DNA of 64,000 nt from Cupriavidus phytohabitans (GTDB lineage Bacteria > Pseudomonadota > Gammaproteobacteria > Burkholderiales > Burkholderiaceae): positions 16,234-80,233 of the forward strand of contig NZ_AUFE01000030.1 of assembly GCF_000426345.1 (NCBI RefSeq). The letters run 5' to 3'. Of this stretch, positions 17,476-26,366 are shown one piece after another (position 1 is the stretch's first letter; the number at the start of each line of letters is the position of its first letter). The position numbers were made by a program, and so were the translations under genes. Under the pieces are notes generated by a model that made no database searches, was not told the DNA's origin, and saw nothing but the letters and a program-made list of their open reading frames with translations.

Positions 17476-18258
17476 TCAGCGGCCGAGGTAGGGCTTGAGC
17501 CAGCCCAGCCCTTCGGACGTGCCGGCGCGCGGGCGGTATTCGCAGCCGATCCAGCCCTGATAGCCGAGCGTGTCGATCAGGTCGAACAGGTACGGATAGT
17601 TCAGCTCGCCCAGGTCCGGCTCATGGCGCTCGGGCACGCCGGCGATCTGGATATGGCCGATGCCGGGCATGTCTCGCCTGAGCTTCATGGCGATATCGCC
17701 CTCGACGATCTGGCAGTGGTAGCAGTCGAACTGCACCTTCAGGTTGGCCGCGCCGACTTCCTTGCAGATCGCCTGCGCGTCGTCCTGGCGGTTCAGGAAA
17801 TAGCCCGGCATGTCGCGCGTGTTGATTGGCTCCAGCACGATGGTCACGCCTTGCGCGGCGGCCGCCTTCGCGGCGAACGCGACGTTTTCCAGGTAGGTGG
17901 CACGGTAGCGCGCGCGGTCGGCATCGGCCGGCACCAGGCCTGCCATCACGTGCACGCGGTCATTGCCGATCACGCCGGCGTATTCCAGCGCGCGGCCCAC
18001 GGCGTCGCGGAATTCCGACTCGCGCCCCGGCAGCGATGCCAGGCCACGCTCGCCGGCGGCCCAATCACCCGGCGGGGCATTGAACAGCGCCTGCGTGAGA
18101 CCGTTCGCGTCCAGGCGCGCGCGCAGCTCGGCGGCGGGGTGCTCGTACGGGAACAGGTACTCCACCGCCTGGAAGCCGTCCGCCGCGGCAGCGGCGAAGC
18201 GATCCAGGAAAGCGTGCTCGTTGTACATCATCGAGAGATTTGCGGCGAAGCGCGGCAT
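17476..18258 (-). CDS. otnI: 2-oxo-tetronate isomerase (hydroxypyruvate isomerase family)
   Basis: This 260-residue TIM-barrel protein of the xylose-isomerase-like/Hyi family starts with the typical FAANLSMMYNEHAFLDRF. It contains VLEPINTRDMPGYF and GCEYRP, which carry the two glutamates expected to bind metal and catalyse isomerisation. In tetronate catabolism OtnI converts the 2-oxo acid made by LtnD or DenD into the 3-oxo acid used by OtnK. GGAG precedes the ATG. A strong hairpin lies between it and the upstream MFS gene, so its expression relative to that gene may be modulated. Confidence 0.9.
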   Translation of the reverse strand: MPRFAANLSMMYNEHAFLDRFAAAAADGFQAVEYLFPYEHPAAELRARLDANGLTQALFNAPPGDWAAGERGLASLPGRESEFRDAVGRALEYAGVIGNDRVHVMAGLVPADADRARYRATYLENVAFAAKAAAAQGVTIVLEPINTRDMPGYFLNRQDDAQAICKEVGAANLKVQFDCYHCQIVEGDIAMKLRRDMPGIGHIQIAGVPERHEPDLGELNYPYLFDLIDTLGYQGWIGCEYRPRAGTSEGLGWLKPYLGR

Positions 18259-18282
18259 GGGAACTCCAGGGCGTAGGACGAA

Positions 18283-18317
18283 GCCGGTCCGGTCGCGGTC
18301 AGCGCGACCGGACCGGC
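18283..18317 (-). terminator. Perfect 15-base-pair hairpin inside the tetronate operon
   Basis: GCCGGTCCGGTCGCG (18283-18297) and its exact complement (18303-18317) flank a 5-base loop. On the minus strand it starts 6 bases after the MFS stop and ends 24 bases before the otnI start. The following TTCGTCCT is only partly T-rich. It could be a leaky terminator, an attenuator or an mRNA 3'-end stabiliser between co-directional genes. Confidence 0.7.
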
Positions 18318-18323
18318 CGGATT

Positions 18324-19688
18324 TCAGCGGTTGACCAGTTTAGCCGGCGTCAGCCACACCAGCACGGCGCCGACCACCAGGATCGCGGACAGCACGTACA
18401 TCGGCAGCTGTGTGCTGTGCGTCAGGTCCTTGAGCGCGCCGACCATGTACGGCGACACGAAACCCGCCAGGTTGCCGACCGAGTTCACGACGGCGATGCC
18501 GGAGGCGGCGGCAATGCCGGACAGGAATGCGGTGGGCAGCGACCAGAACAGCGGCGCGCAGGTCAGCACCCCGGCGGCGGCCAGCGACAGCGCGGCGATG
18601 GACACGGTCGTATTGTTGGTGAACGAGGCGGCAATGGCAAAGCCCGCCGCACCCATCAGCGCCGGCACGATCAGGTGCCAGCGGCGTTCCTGGCGCGCAT
18701 CGGCGCTGTGGCCGAGGATGTTCATGACGATGATGGCGCAGATGAACGGGATTGCCGACAGCAGGCCGATCTTCAGGTTGCCGGTGACGCCGCTGGCCTT
18801 GACCAGCGTGGGCATCCAGAAGGTCAGCGCATACTGGCCGGTGACGAAGCAGAAGTAGATCAGGCACATCCACCACACGCGGCGGTCGCTGAACACAGCG
18901 CCCAGCGAGTGGCCGTGGGCCTGACCGGCGGCGGCGCCGGCCTTCTGCTGGTCTTCTTCAACATTGCGCTTGAGCACGCGCTTTTCATCGGCGCTGAGCC
19001 ACGGTGCCTTGTCGATGCCGTCGCGCAGAACGAAGATCGTCACTACGCCGATCACCAGCGCGGGCAGGGCTTCCAGCAGGAACATCCATTGCCAGCCGCT
19101 CATGCCATGCGTGCCATTGAAGGCATCCATGATCCAGCCCGACAGCGGGTTGCCGAACATGCCGGCGACCGGGATGCCCGACATGAACAGCGCGATCATC
19201 TTGGCGCGGCGGTTGGCCGGGTACCAGTAGGTCAGGTACAGGATCACGCCGGGATAGAAGCCCGCCTCGGCCAGGCCGAGCAGGAAGCGCATCACGTAGA
19301 ACTGGGTCGGCGTCTGCACGAACACAAACAGCGCCGAGATGATGCCCCAGGTGATCATGATGCGCGCGATCCAGATGCGCGCGCCGATCTTGTGCATCAG
19401 CAGGTTGCTGGGCACTTCGAACAGGAAGTAGCCGATGAAGAACAGGCCGGCGCCCAGGCCGAACACGGTCTCGGAAAAGGCCAGGTCCTGGCCCATCTGC
19501 AGCTTGGCGAAACCCACGTTGACGCGGTCGAGGTAGGCGACCACGTAGCACAGCATCAGGAACGGCATGATGCGCCAGAACACCTTGTTATAGGCGCGTT
19601 TCTCGATCTGGGTGTCGGTATCGAGCCGGGCGTTGCCGCCCAGGCTGTCGAAGGCGGGCACGCTGGCCGCCGGTTGGTTGGATGGCAT
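18324..19688 (-). CDS. MFS transporter, anion:cation symporter type (probable tetronate uptake)
   Basis: This is a 454-residue, roughly 12-helix permease. After a hydrophilic N-terminus, the family motif YLDRVNVGFAKLQM appears in the first helices, with RFLLGLAEAGFYPGVILYL in the fourth. These are hallmarks of the ACS family (tartrate, glucarate, phthalate permeases). The ATG at 19688 follows GGAG; a longer reading frame upstream is not needed. Its place among tetronate genes makes L-threonate and/or D-erythronate the likely cargo. Hairpins lie on both sides of the gene. Confidence 0.88.
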   Translation of the reverse strand: MPSNQPAASVPAFDSLGGNARLDTDTQIEKRAYNKVFWRIMPFLMLCYVVAYLDRVNVGFAKLQMGQDLAFSETVFGLGAGLFFIGYFLFEVPSNLLMHKIGARIWIARIMITWGIISALFVFVQTPTQFYVMRFLLGLAEAGFYPGVILYLTYWYPANRRAKMIALFMSGIPVAGMFGNPLSGWIMDAFNGTHGMSGWQWMFLLEALPALVIGVVTIFVLRDGIDKAPWLSADEKRVLKRNVEEDQQKAGAAAGQAHGHSLGAVFSDRRVWWMCLIYFCFVTGQYALTFWMPTLVKASGVTGNLKIGLLSAIPFICAIIVMNILGHSADARQERRWHLIVPALMGAAGFAIAASFTNNTTVSIAALSLAAAGVLTCAPLFWSLPTAFLSGIAAASGIAVVNSVGNLAGFVSPYMVGALKDLTHSTQLPMYVLSAILVVGAVLVWLTPAKLVNR

Positions 19689-19728
19689 CGGTGGTCTCCG
19701 GGTAGGGTGAGTCTGGTCTAGTAATGGG

Positions 19729-19779
19729 TTGCGGCCACGCGATGCGCAGGCATGCGCGTGCCCCGCACGGTGGCCGCAA
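19729..19779 (-). terminator. Hairpin between otnC and the MFS gene
   Basis: TTGCGGCCAC (19729-19738) pairs exactly with GTGGCCGCAA (19770-19779) around a GC-rich 31-base interior that can itself fold. It lies 58 bases after the otnC stop and 41 bases before the MFS start on the minus strand, so it could attenuate transcription into the transporter gene. Confidence 0.45.
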
Positions 19780-19836
19780 GGCAACCGCGCCGGTCAGATC
19801 CGTATGGCCGTGGTCAGGAAAAAACGGGTGTCTGTG

Positions 19837-20490
19837 CTACCAGCGCGCCTGGAAGGCGTCGCGCAACTCAGCCAGTGCGCCCTCGGGCAGCGCCGCGCGG
19901 GCGGCGAAGCCCGGTGTGTCCTTCATCATCATCCATAGCTTGGCGGTCTCCTCCAGTTCTTCCAGCGCGAACGCGGCGCGCGAGACGCTGGACTCCCACA
20001 CCACCGGACCGAGGCGCTCCAGCAGGACGCCGCGCACCTGCGCGGCCAGCGTAGCCACGCGCGCGGCGACCGCGGGATCGCCGGGCCGGTGATAGGGAAT
20101 CAGCGGGATATGGCCGACCTTCATCACGTAGTACGGCGTGAGCGGCGGCAGTACGTCGTCCGGTTGCCAGACACCGGCCAGCGTCAGGGCCACGAGGTGC
20201 GTCGAGTGCGTGTGCACCACGGCGTGCGCCCCGGGGTTGTTGTCGTAGATCGCGCGATGGAGCGTGAGCGTCTTGGACGGCTTGTCGCCCGACACCCAGG
20301 TGCCGTCCGTCGCTACCTTGGCGACCGCGGCGGGATCCATCATGCCCAGGCAGGCGTCGGTCGGTGTGATCAGCCAGCCGTCGTCCAGCCGCGCGCTGAT
20401 ATTGCCGGCCGAGCCGACTGTATAGCCGCGCTGGTAGAGGCTGGCGCCGATGCGGCAGATCTCTTCGCGCAGCTGGCTTTCCGTGGACAT
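19837..20490 (-). CDS. otnC: 3-oxo-tetronate 4-phosphate decarboxylase
   Basis: The 217-residue class II aldolase-fold protein has an AGNISAR turn at residues 28-34 and the zinc-binding HTHSTH at 93-98. OtnC decarboxylates 3-oxo-tetronate 4-phosphate to dihydroxyacetone phosphate and CO2. The preferred ATG at 20490 shares a base with the otnK TGA and lies 7 bases after GGGAGG. An in-frame ATG one codon earlier overlaps the stop as ATGA. Either way the two genes are translationally coupled. Confidence 0.9.
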   Translation of the reverse strand: MSTESQLREEICRIGASLYQRGYTVGSAGNISARLDDGWLITPTDACLGMMDPAAVAKVATDGTWVSGDKPSKTLTLHRAIYDNNPGAHAVVHTHSTHLVALTLAGVWQPDDVLPPLTPYYVMKVGHIPLIPYHRPGDPAVAARVATLAAQVRGVLLERLGPVVWESSVSRAAFALEELEETAKLWMMMKDTPGFAARAALPEGALAELRDAFQARW

Positions 20491-21761
20491 CATTGACCTC
20501 CCAGCTGCCGCAGCGCTTCGTCGAAGAAGTCGGGGCCGCCGAAATTGCCAGACTTGAGCGCCAGTGCCAGCGGCGTGGCGCCCAGCGTGACCGTGGCCGG
20601 CACGCCGGGAGCGATCTGCGCGCCGATGCGCAGCGCGCGCACGCCCAGCGCCTGAACGACGGCGCCGGAGGTTTCGCCGCCGGCGACCACAAAGCGGCGC
20701 GTGCCACGTGCGAGCAGCCCGGCGGCAACCGTGGCCAGGCATTGCTCGACCAGGTGGCCGGCACGCTCGATGCCCAGCTCTGCCTGCACGGCCTTGACTT
20801 CGTCGGGGCTGGAGGTGGCGTAGATCAGCACCGGCTCGTCATGCGACGCGGCAAAGTCCAGCGCGGCGTCGGCCACGGCTTCGCCGCGCGCCAGCGCGAG
20901 CGGGTCGATGCGCAGCGCCGGGCGGCCTTGCTCCAGCCAGCGGGCCACTTGCCCGTTGGTCGCGCGCGAGGCGCTACCGGCCAGCACCACGCCCGGGCCA
21001 TCGATGGCGGGAACCGCGTCGGCATCGCCGCGCTGCGGCAGCAGGCCGGCGCGGCGGAAATTCCCGGGCAGGCCAAGCGCGATGCCGGAGCCGCCGGTGA
21101 TCAAAGGCAGGCCGGCGCAGGCTTCGCCCAGCGTGAACAGGTCGGCGTCAGATACCGCATCGGCGATCGCCAGCCGCACGCCGTCGTGGCGCAGCGCCGC
21201 GATGCGCTCGGCCGTGGCCTGCGCGCCGCGCGCCACGGCGTCGTAGCGCAGCAGGCCGACCTTGCTTTGGCTCTGGCGCTGCAGCACGCGCACCAGGCTT
21301 GCATCGGTCATCGGCGTCAGCGGATGGTGCTCCATGCCGGATTCATTCAGCAGCGCATCGCCCACGAACAGGTGGCCGCGGAAGATAGTGCGGCCGTTCT
21401 CGGGGAAGGCGGGGCAGGCGATGGTGAAATCGCTGTCCAGCGCGGCCAGCAGTGCTTCGGCGACCGGGCCGATATTGCCGGCATCGGTCGAATCGAAGGT
21501 CGAGCAGTACTTGAACACGAACTGGCGGCAGCCCTGCGCGCGCAGCCATTCCAGCGCGGCCAGCGACTGCGCCACGGCTTCGGCGGCGGGAATGGTGCGC
21601 GACTTCAGCGCGACCACCAGTGCATCGGCCGCGCCGATATCGGCCACGGATTCAGGCACGCCGATGGTCTGCACGGTGCGCATGCCATTGCGCACCAGCG
21701 TGTTGGCGAGGTCGGTGGCGCCGGTAAAGTCGTCGGCGATACAGCCCAGGAGCGCGGTCAT
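20490..21761 (-). CDS. otnK: 3-oxo-tetronate 4-kinase (DUF1537 family)
   Basis: This 423-residue protein is a full-length four-carbon acid sugar kinase. The N-terminal ADDFTGATD (residues 9-17) is the family signature for substrate binding, GSASRATNGQ lies in the middle, and the nucleotide-binding AGGETSGAV is near the C-terminus. It phosphorylates 3-oxo-tetronate at O4 with ATP. It lies 12 bases after ltnD and overlaps otnC, consistent with one transcript. The family and context together make this assignment strong. Confidence 0.93.
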   Translation of the reverse strand: MTALLGCIADDFTGATDLANTLVRNGMRTVQTIGVPESVADIGAADALVVALKSRTIPAAEAVAQSLAALEWLRAQGCRQFVFKYCSTFDSTDAGNIGPVAEALLAALDSDFTIACPAFPENGRTIFRGHLFVGDALLNESGMEHHPLTPMTDASLVRVLQRQSQSKVGLLRYDAVARGAQATAERIAALRHDGVRLAIADAVSDADLFTLGEACAGLPLITGGSGIALGLPGNFRRAGLLPQRGDADAVPAIDGPGVVLAGSASRATNGQVARWLEQGRPALRIDPLALARGEAVADAALDFAASHDEPVLIYATSSPDEVKAVQAELGIERAGHLVEQCLATVAAGLLARGTRRFVVAGGETSGAVVQALGVRALRIGAQIAPGVPATVTLGATPLALALKSGNFGGPDFFDEALRQLGGQ

Positions 21762-21773
21762 CGTCTGTGCCCC

Positions 21774-22667
21774 TTATTCGGCCTTGCCCGGCAGTTCGAT
21801 GCCCGGGAAGATCTTGATCACGGCCGAATCGTCTTCGCCGCCATGGCCGGCGGTGGAAGCCATCATGAACATCTGGTGTGCGGCGGCCGACAGCGGCAGC
21901 GGGAATTTGCTGGTGCGCGCGGTGTCGAGCACCATGCCGAGGTCCTTGACGAAGATATCGACCGCCGACAGCGGGGTGTAGTCGCCCTTCAGGATATGGG
22001 GCACGCGGTTCTCGAACATCCACGAGTTGCCCGCGCTGTGCGTGATCACGTCATAGAGCGCTTCCGGGTCCACGCCTTCGCGCATGCCGAGCGCCATCGC
22101 CTCGGCCGCGGCGGCGATATGCACGCCGGCCAGCAGCTGGTTGATGATCTTGACCTTGGAGCCCGCCCCGTGGGCGGCGCCCAGGCGGTATACCTTGCCG
22201 GCGATGGCGGCCAGCACGTCCTCGGCCAGTGCGTAGGCTTCGGCGGGGCCCGACGTCATCATGGTCATTTCGCCGCTGGCGGCGCGCGCGGCCCCGCCGG
22301 AGACCGGCGCGTCCAGCATCAGCAGGCCTTTTTCAGCGAGGCGGCGGCCCAGGGTCTGGGCAAAGCCCGGCGGCACCGTGGCGCTGGCGATCACCAGCTT
22401 GCCCGGCTGCATTCCGGCCACGGCGCCGTTGGCGCCGAACAGCACGGCCTCGGTCTGCTGCGCATTGACGACCAGCGTCAGCACCACGTCGCAGCGGCTG
22501 CCCAGTTCGGCGGGCGACGCGCACGGCACGCCGCCTGCATCGGCAAAGCGCTGCAGCACTTCGGGGCGCAGGTCGCAGGCGTGCACGTTGAAACCGGCAC
22601 GCAGCAGCGACTGCGCGACACCAAAGCCCATGGCACCAAGGCCGATGACGCCGATATTCCTGGACAT
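21774..22667 (-). CDS. ltnD: L-threonate dehydrogenase
   Basis: The 297-residue beta-hydroxyacid dehydrogenase has the Rossmann motif GLGAMG (residues 9-14) and DAPVSGGAARA for substrate binding. The catalytic lysine is probably K173, with N176 in GAGSKVKIINQ. It would oxidise L-threonate to 2-dehydro-L-erythronate with NAD. In other contexts this sequence type is named 3-hydroxyisobutyrate or tartronate semialdehyde reductase. The neighbouring otnK, otnC and otnI genes make LtnD the better name. An AGGAGT site precedes the start. Confidence 0.9.
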   Translation of the reverse strand: MSRNIGVIGLGAMGFGVAQSLLRAGFNVHACDLRPEVLQRFADAGGVPCASPAELGSRCDVVLTLVVNAQQTEAVLFGANGAVAGMQPGKLVIASATVPPGFAQTLGRRLAEKGLLMLDAPVSGGAARAASGEMTMMTSGPAEAYALAEDVLAAIAGKVYRLGAAHGAGSKVKIINQLLAGVHIAAAAEAMALGMREGVDPEALYDVITHSAGNSWMFENRVPHILKGDYTPLSAVDIFVKDLGMVLDTARTSKFPLPLSAAAHQMFMMASTAGHGGEDDSAVIKIFPGIELPGKAE

Positions 22668-22718
22668 AGAAGGACTCCTGAATCTGATACGGGAAAGGCT
22701 TGAAGGGTGCGGACGGCG

Positions 22719-23486
22719 TCAGTTCGACGCGCCCCGCGTGCCGGCGGCTTCATCGCCGGCGGCGCCGCTACCATCGGCATCCTCGTCGGCGCCCAGCTGG
22801 GCCAGCCGGCGGGCGGCGTTGTACATGTGGTTCTGCGCGGCATTGCGCGCGGCCAGCGGGTCGCCGGCGCGGATCGCCGCGACGATGGCCTGGTGTTCCT
22901 CGCGCACCTGGCGCGAGAAGTCGGCGCGGCGCGCCTCGTTGGTCCGGGTCACGCGGGTGGCCGTTTCCAGGTACTGGCTGAGGAATTCCAGCGTCTTCAG
23001 GAAGTAGGGGTTGCCGGTGGCGCCGGCGATGGCGCGATGGAAGGCCACGTCCGCGGCCACGCCGTCGCCGCCTTGCCCGACTTCCTCGTCGATGCGCGCC
23101 AGCGCGGCATCGATGGCGGCCATCGACGCATCGGTGCGGCGGCGGGCGGCCTGCGCGGCCACTTCGGCCTCGATCGCGCGGCGCAGCTCGACGATCTGCA
23201 GCACAGCTTCCAGCGTGCCGGTGTCGGTGTAGTCGATGCGCAGCGGCCGGATGCCGGCCTGCAGCGTCACGAACACGCCGCTACCCTGGCGCGACTCGAC
23301 CACGCCTTCGTACTTCAGCCGGGAAATCGCCTCGCGCACCACGGTGCGGCTGACGCCGAACTCTTCGGACAGCACTGCCTCGGTGGGCAGCTTGTCGCCG
23401 CGGGCAAAGGCTCCGTTCTGGATCTTGTCCAGCAGTTGTTCGGCGACGTTGTCGGTCAGGGCGCGGGCAGGGACTTTCTGGAACAT
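22719..23486 (-). CDS. GntR-family transcriptional regulator (FadR/FCD subfamily)
   Basis: The 255-residue protein has an N-terminal winged helix (about residues 9-75; LSEEFGVSRTVVREAISRLKYEG) and an all-helical FCD effector domain with FHRAIAGATGNPYF. The last 25 residues are acidic and low complexity. It is the first gene of the tetronate operon, 51 bases before ltnD, and probably represses it, with a tetronate or pathway intermediate as inducer. This role is inferred from position. Confidence 0.9.
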   Translation of the reverse strand: MFQKVPARALTDNVAEQLLDKIQNGAFARGDKLPTEAVLSEEFGVSRTVVREAISRLKYEGVVESRQGSGVFVTLQAGIRPLRIDYTDTGTLEAVLQIVELRRAIEAEVAAQAARRRTDASMAAIDAALARIDEEVGQGGDGVAADVAFHRAIAGATGNPYFLKTLEFLSQYLETATRVTRTNEARRADFSRQVREEHQAIVAAIRAGDPLAARNAAQNHMYNAARRLAQLGADEDADGSGAAGDEAAGTRGASN

Positions 23487-23530
23487 GCGGATTCCCCGGG
23501 TTATTGGGTAATAAGGTCATCATACAAATT
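23487..23530 (-). promoter_or_regulatory. Probable promoter/operator region of the tetronate operon
   Basis: Directly upstream of the GntR gene, TTATT-GGGT-AATAA (23501-23514) forms an inverted repeat in unusually AT-rich sequence. It is followed by TCATCATACAAATTTG, whose reverse complement TTGTATGATGA resembles half-sites used by FadR-type sugar-acid regulators. The resemblance is suggestive only. Confidence 0.35.
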
Positions 23531-23686
23531 TGCCGGAACGATGCCGACCCCGGGCAAACCCTAGTATGGTGCGTTTCCCGTTGCCAATGCTCCACTTTGG
23601 TGCTTCGCCGCTTGCCCGGGGCTGGCGTATCATGGGCGCCCGTCCGGGATTGTTGATACTCAAGCCAGACCTCAACCACCAACCAC

Positions 23687-24115
23687 ATGCCAGTCACCGT
23701 CCTGATCTGCCCCTGGTCCGAAGCGCGCGAACGTGCCCGTGCGATCCGCTACACCGTGTTCGTCGAAGAGCAGAACGTGCCGGTGGAACTCGAATGGGAT
23801 GAATGGGACGAGCCCAGCTGGCACGCGCTGGCGCTGGCCGAGGATGGCACGCCGGTGGCCACGGGCCGGCTGCTGCCCGATGGCCATATCGGCCGCATGG
23901 CGGTGCTGAAAGGGGCGCGCGGCACCGGTGTCGGCGCGCAGGTGCTGCAGGCGCTGATGGAAAAGGCCGCGCAGCTCGGCTACCCGGAAGTGGTGCTCAA
24001 TGCTCAGACCCATGCCGCGCCGTTCTATGTGCGCGCCGGGTTTGCCCAGTCGGGGGAGGAGTTCGAAGAAGCCGGCATCCCGCATATCGAGATGCGCAAG
24101 CGGCTGGCGGGCTGA
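23687..24115 (+). CDS. GNAT-family N-acetyltransferase (ElaA-like)
   Basis: This 142-residue acetyltransferase has the acetyl-CoA pyrophosphate loop RGTGVGAQVLQALM and the C-terminal NAQTHAAPFYVRAGFAQSGEEFEEAGIPHIEM. The latter matches the ElaA/YjcF-type group. The substrate is unknown. No convincing ribosome-binding site precedes the ATG at 23687, but the N-terminal RYTVFVEEQNVP block is typical for the family, which supports the start. It is convergent with the NRDE gene. Confidence 0.87.
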   Translation: MPVTVLICPWSEARERARAIRYTVFVEEQNVPVELEWDEWDEPSWHALALAEDGTPVATGRLLPDGHIGRMAVLKGARGTGVGAQVLQALMEKAAQLGYPEVVLNAQTHAAPFYVRAGFAQSGEEFEEAGIPHIEMRKRLAG

Positions 24116-24131
24116 GCGCCCGCTGCCACCA

Positions 24132-24959
24132 TTACCGCGGTGCCTGCATGATGCGGGTATCGCGCGGCAGGTTCAGCTTGCCGTGGTATGAGACCTCGCC
24201 GATGCGGCCGGTGGCATCGAAGCTGCGCTCGCTCAGGTCGAAGCGGCCGTCGTGCCGCACGCGCAGCACCGTGCTCGCGCGGGTGCCGTATGACTGCGAG
24301 CGGATAAACGCCGACGACAGCAATTTCTCCCACTCCGGTGCGACGCCGGTGGAGGGCAGCTCGAAATCCGCAGCCTGCCGCTCGTCGGCCAGCATTTGCA
24401 GGTACGGTTCGGCACTGGCATCGGCCCGCCCGCTGTCGGCCGCCAGCACCTCGGCGAGCGCGCCTACGCGGCTGCGCACCTTGGGCCAGGGGGTGTCGAG
24501 CAGCGCATTGGACAACCCGTACAGGCCCGGCCGCAGCTTCTGCGGCTGGCGCGTGGCCGAGCGGTTGCTGTACCACCAGAGTTCGCGCAGGTCGCAGGCT
24601 AGCAGGTTGAAGCCGTTGTAGCAGCCGTCCTGGCCGGCCAGCCCGTCGAGATAATCGGACGGCGCGTCATGGCCGCGCAGGAAGCCGGCCACCAGCTCGC
24701 CGCGCGAGCGGGCGTCGGTGCGCTTCTCGGACGGGGCCCGGTAATTGGTCAGCGCGGCAAAGCGTCCGTCGGCGTTGACGCCCATCCAGGTGCCGGGCTC
24801 GCCGATGACGTCCGCCAGGTCGCGTCCGGCCAGCACGTGCGGCGCATCCTGCCACCAGTGCACGGCCGCCGCGGGGCGGACATAGAATTCATCGCGGTTG
24901 CCGGCGACGACCAGGGCATAGTCCGGGTGGGATTGCCAGGCAACCAGGATCAGGCACAT
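24132..24959 (-). CDS. NRDE/TANGO2-family protein
   Basis: The 275-residue protein starts MCLILVAWQSHP and carries AGNRDEFYVRPA, the NRDE signature. It continues through GRDLADVIGEPGTWMGVN and ALTNYRAP, all characteristic of the family. The second-residue Cys suggests an N-terminal-nucleophile hydrolase fold. The biochemical role is not established in bacteria; eukaryotic TANGO2 has been linked to haem or lipid handling. The ATG at 24959 follows AAGGAAG and is chosen over a longer frame. Confidence 0.88.
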   Translation of the reverse strand: MCLILVAWQSHPDYALVVAGNRDEFYVRPAAAVHWWQDAPHVLAGRDLADVIGEPGTWMGVNADGRFAALTNYRAPSEKRTDARSRGELVAGFLRGHDAPSDYLDGLAGQDGCYNGFNLLACDLRELWWYSNRSATRQPQKLRPGLYGLSNALLDTPWPKVRSRVGALAEVLAADSGRADASAEPYLQMLADERQAADFELPSTGVAPEWEKLLSSAFIRSQSYGTRASTVLRVRHDGRFDLSERSFDATGRIGEVSYHGKLNLPRDTRIMQAPR

Positions 24960-25036
24960 CGTTCGACTTCCTTTGCCGCCGGGGGCGCTGGGGGCGGTGA
25001 TTCCGGCGTACTTCGCGTTTCGGCAGTTCCGGGACG

Positions 25037-25327
25037 CTACAGCACGTCCAGGTCGATAAAGTGTTCGGCCTGCCGCTCGCCGTCCACCCACTGGTCCAGC
25101 CCGCTCTGGCGCCACAGGCCGGCCAGCGTGACATCGAAGGCGGGCGGCACGTCGGCGTAGCATTCCATCCAGGTCTGCACGCCGGCTCGGGTCTCGGGCC
25201 TGCGCATCAGCGTACCACCAATTCCGGTCGCCTCGGCAACCGTCTCCATCCAGCGGTGCCAGAGCGGCAGCGCTTCGGCGGCAACAGCCTCTGGCACGCG
25301 GAAATAGACGAACAGGTGGTCGCTCAT
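25037..25327 (-). CDS. DUF4936 family protein
   Basis: This 96-residue cytoplasmic protein has the opening HLFVYFRVPEA and a Trp-rich middle (LMRRPETRAGVQTWMECYADV), matching the small DUF4936 family common in beta-proteobacteria. The function is unknown. It lies 22 bases after the ygfZ-like gene on the same strand and 77 bases before the NRDE gene, so the three may form one operon. Confidence 0.82.
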   Translation of the reverse strand: MSDHLFVYFRVPEAVAAEALPLWHRWMETVAEATGIGGTLMRRPETRAGVQTWMECYADVPPAFDVTLAGLWRQSGLDQWVDGERQAEHFIDLDVL

Positions 25328-25349
25328 GGCAGGTTCCGCTTCTGAAAAA

Positions 25350-26366
25350 TCAGCCCGCCGCCTGGGCAGCTTCGCCCAGCGGCACGTCGTAGGGCAAGGT
25401 GGCGGTCGCCAGCGGCGCGCCTTCGGCGCTGCCCAGCCGCAGCGCGCTGCCGGCGGCGTCGATCTTCAGCTCGGCCAGCCCGGCCCAGCCGCCCTGCGGC
25501 GCGGGCGCGGCATTGACGATCATGCCGCACGGCTGGCCGGGGTCTTCCGGTCGGTAGACCTCCGCCGCGGGCACAGGCACCTCGCCATCGCCCTGCACCA
25601 GCCACATGCGGCGCTTGAGCGTGCCGCGGTACTGGCTGCGCGCCACGATTTCCTGGCCCGGGTAGCAGCCCTTGCGGAAATTCACGCCGCCGACCAGCTC
25701 GAAATTGATCATCTGCGGCACGAACTGCTCCTGCGTCGCGGCGACGATGCGGGGCAGGCCGGACTGCACTTCCAGCCAGTCCCACAGCGTCGGCGGCGCG
25801 TCCTGCAGCTTGCCGGCCAGCGCCGCGCGCACGGCGTCGGCGCGCTCGGCGGGCAGCACCAGTTGCCAGCGCGGCTGGCCGGCGGCGTCCGGCAGGCGGA
25901 TCACGCTGATGCCGTTGGCCTCGGCCACGGCAAAGGGCGCTTCCGGCGCCGGCAGGTCCGCGGCGGCCAATGCGGCGGCGCCACCGGCACCGGCGACGCC
26001 GACGATCGCGCTGGCGGGCGTGATATCGGCCAGCCTGGCCTTGGAGCGCAGCACGAACATCGACAGCCGCTTCTGCACCGCGGCCTGGATATCGGCGGAC
26101 AGCTGCAGCACGATGCCTGCGGCATCGCGCCACATCAGGAAGGAGGCGAGCAGGCGCCCCTTGGGCGAGCAGTAGCCGGCCAGGCGCGCGGTGCCCGGCT
26201 CCAGGTCCTCGACCGCATTGGTGAGTTGGGTGTGCAGGAAGCTGGCGGCATCGTCGCCAGCCACGCGGATCAGTCCGAGCCCGGCGGGGGCACAGACGAT
26301 TCCGCCGGACTGCAAGGATTCAAGGCTGGCGGCGAGTTCCGGGGCTTGGGCATTCATCACTGGCAT
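25350..26366 (-). CDS. ygfZ: YgfZ/GcvT-type tetrahydrofolate-binding protein
   Basis: The roughly 338-residue protein contains the YgfZ hallmark KGCYPGQEIVAR, with the conserved Cys. It also has GLIRVAGDDAASFLHTQLTNAV near the N-terminus and YCSPKGRLLASF. YgfZ helps assembly or repair of iron-sulfur clusters using folate. Candidate starts are 26366 (MPVMNAQ) and 26357 (MNAQ); neither has a strong ribosome-binding site. It is divergent from mltG across a 203-base gap. Confidence 0.88.
   Translation of the reverse strand: MPVMNAQAPELAASLESLQSGGIVCAPAGLGLIRVAGDDAASFLHTQLTNAVEDLEPGTARLAGYCSPKGRLLASFLMWRDAAGIVLQLSADIQAAVQKRLSMFVLRSKARLADITPASAIVGVAGAGGAAALAAADLPAPEAPFAVAEANGISVIRLPDAAGQPRWQLVLPAERADAVRAALAGKLQDAPPTLWDWLEVQSGLPRIVAATQEQFVPQMINFELVGGVNFRKGCYPGQEIVARSQYRGTLKRRMWLVQGDGEVPVPAAEVYRPEDPGQPCGMIVNAAPAPQGGWAGLAELKIDAAGSALRLGSAEGAPLATATLPYDVPLGEAAQAAG

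Noticed and set aside
20493..22703. A 736-codon open frame antisense to otnK and ltnD
   Set aside because: It mirrors two well-supported genes and has no recognisable family or ribosome-binding site.
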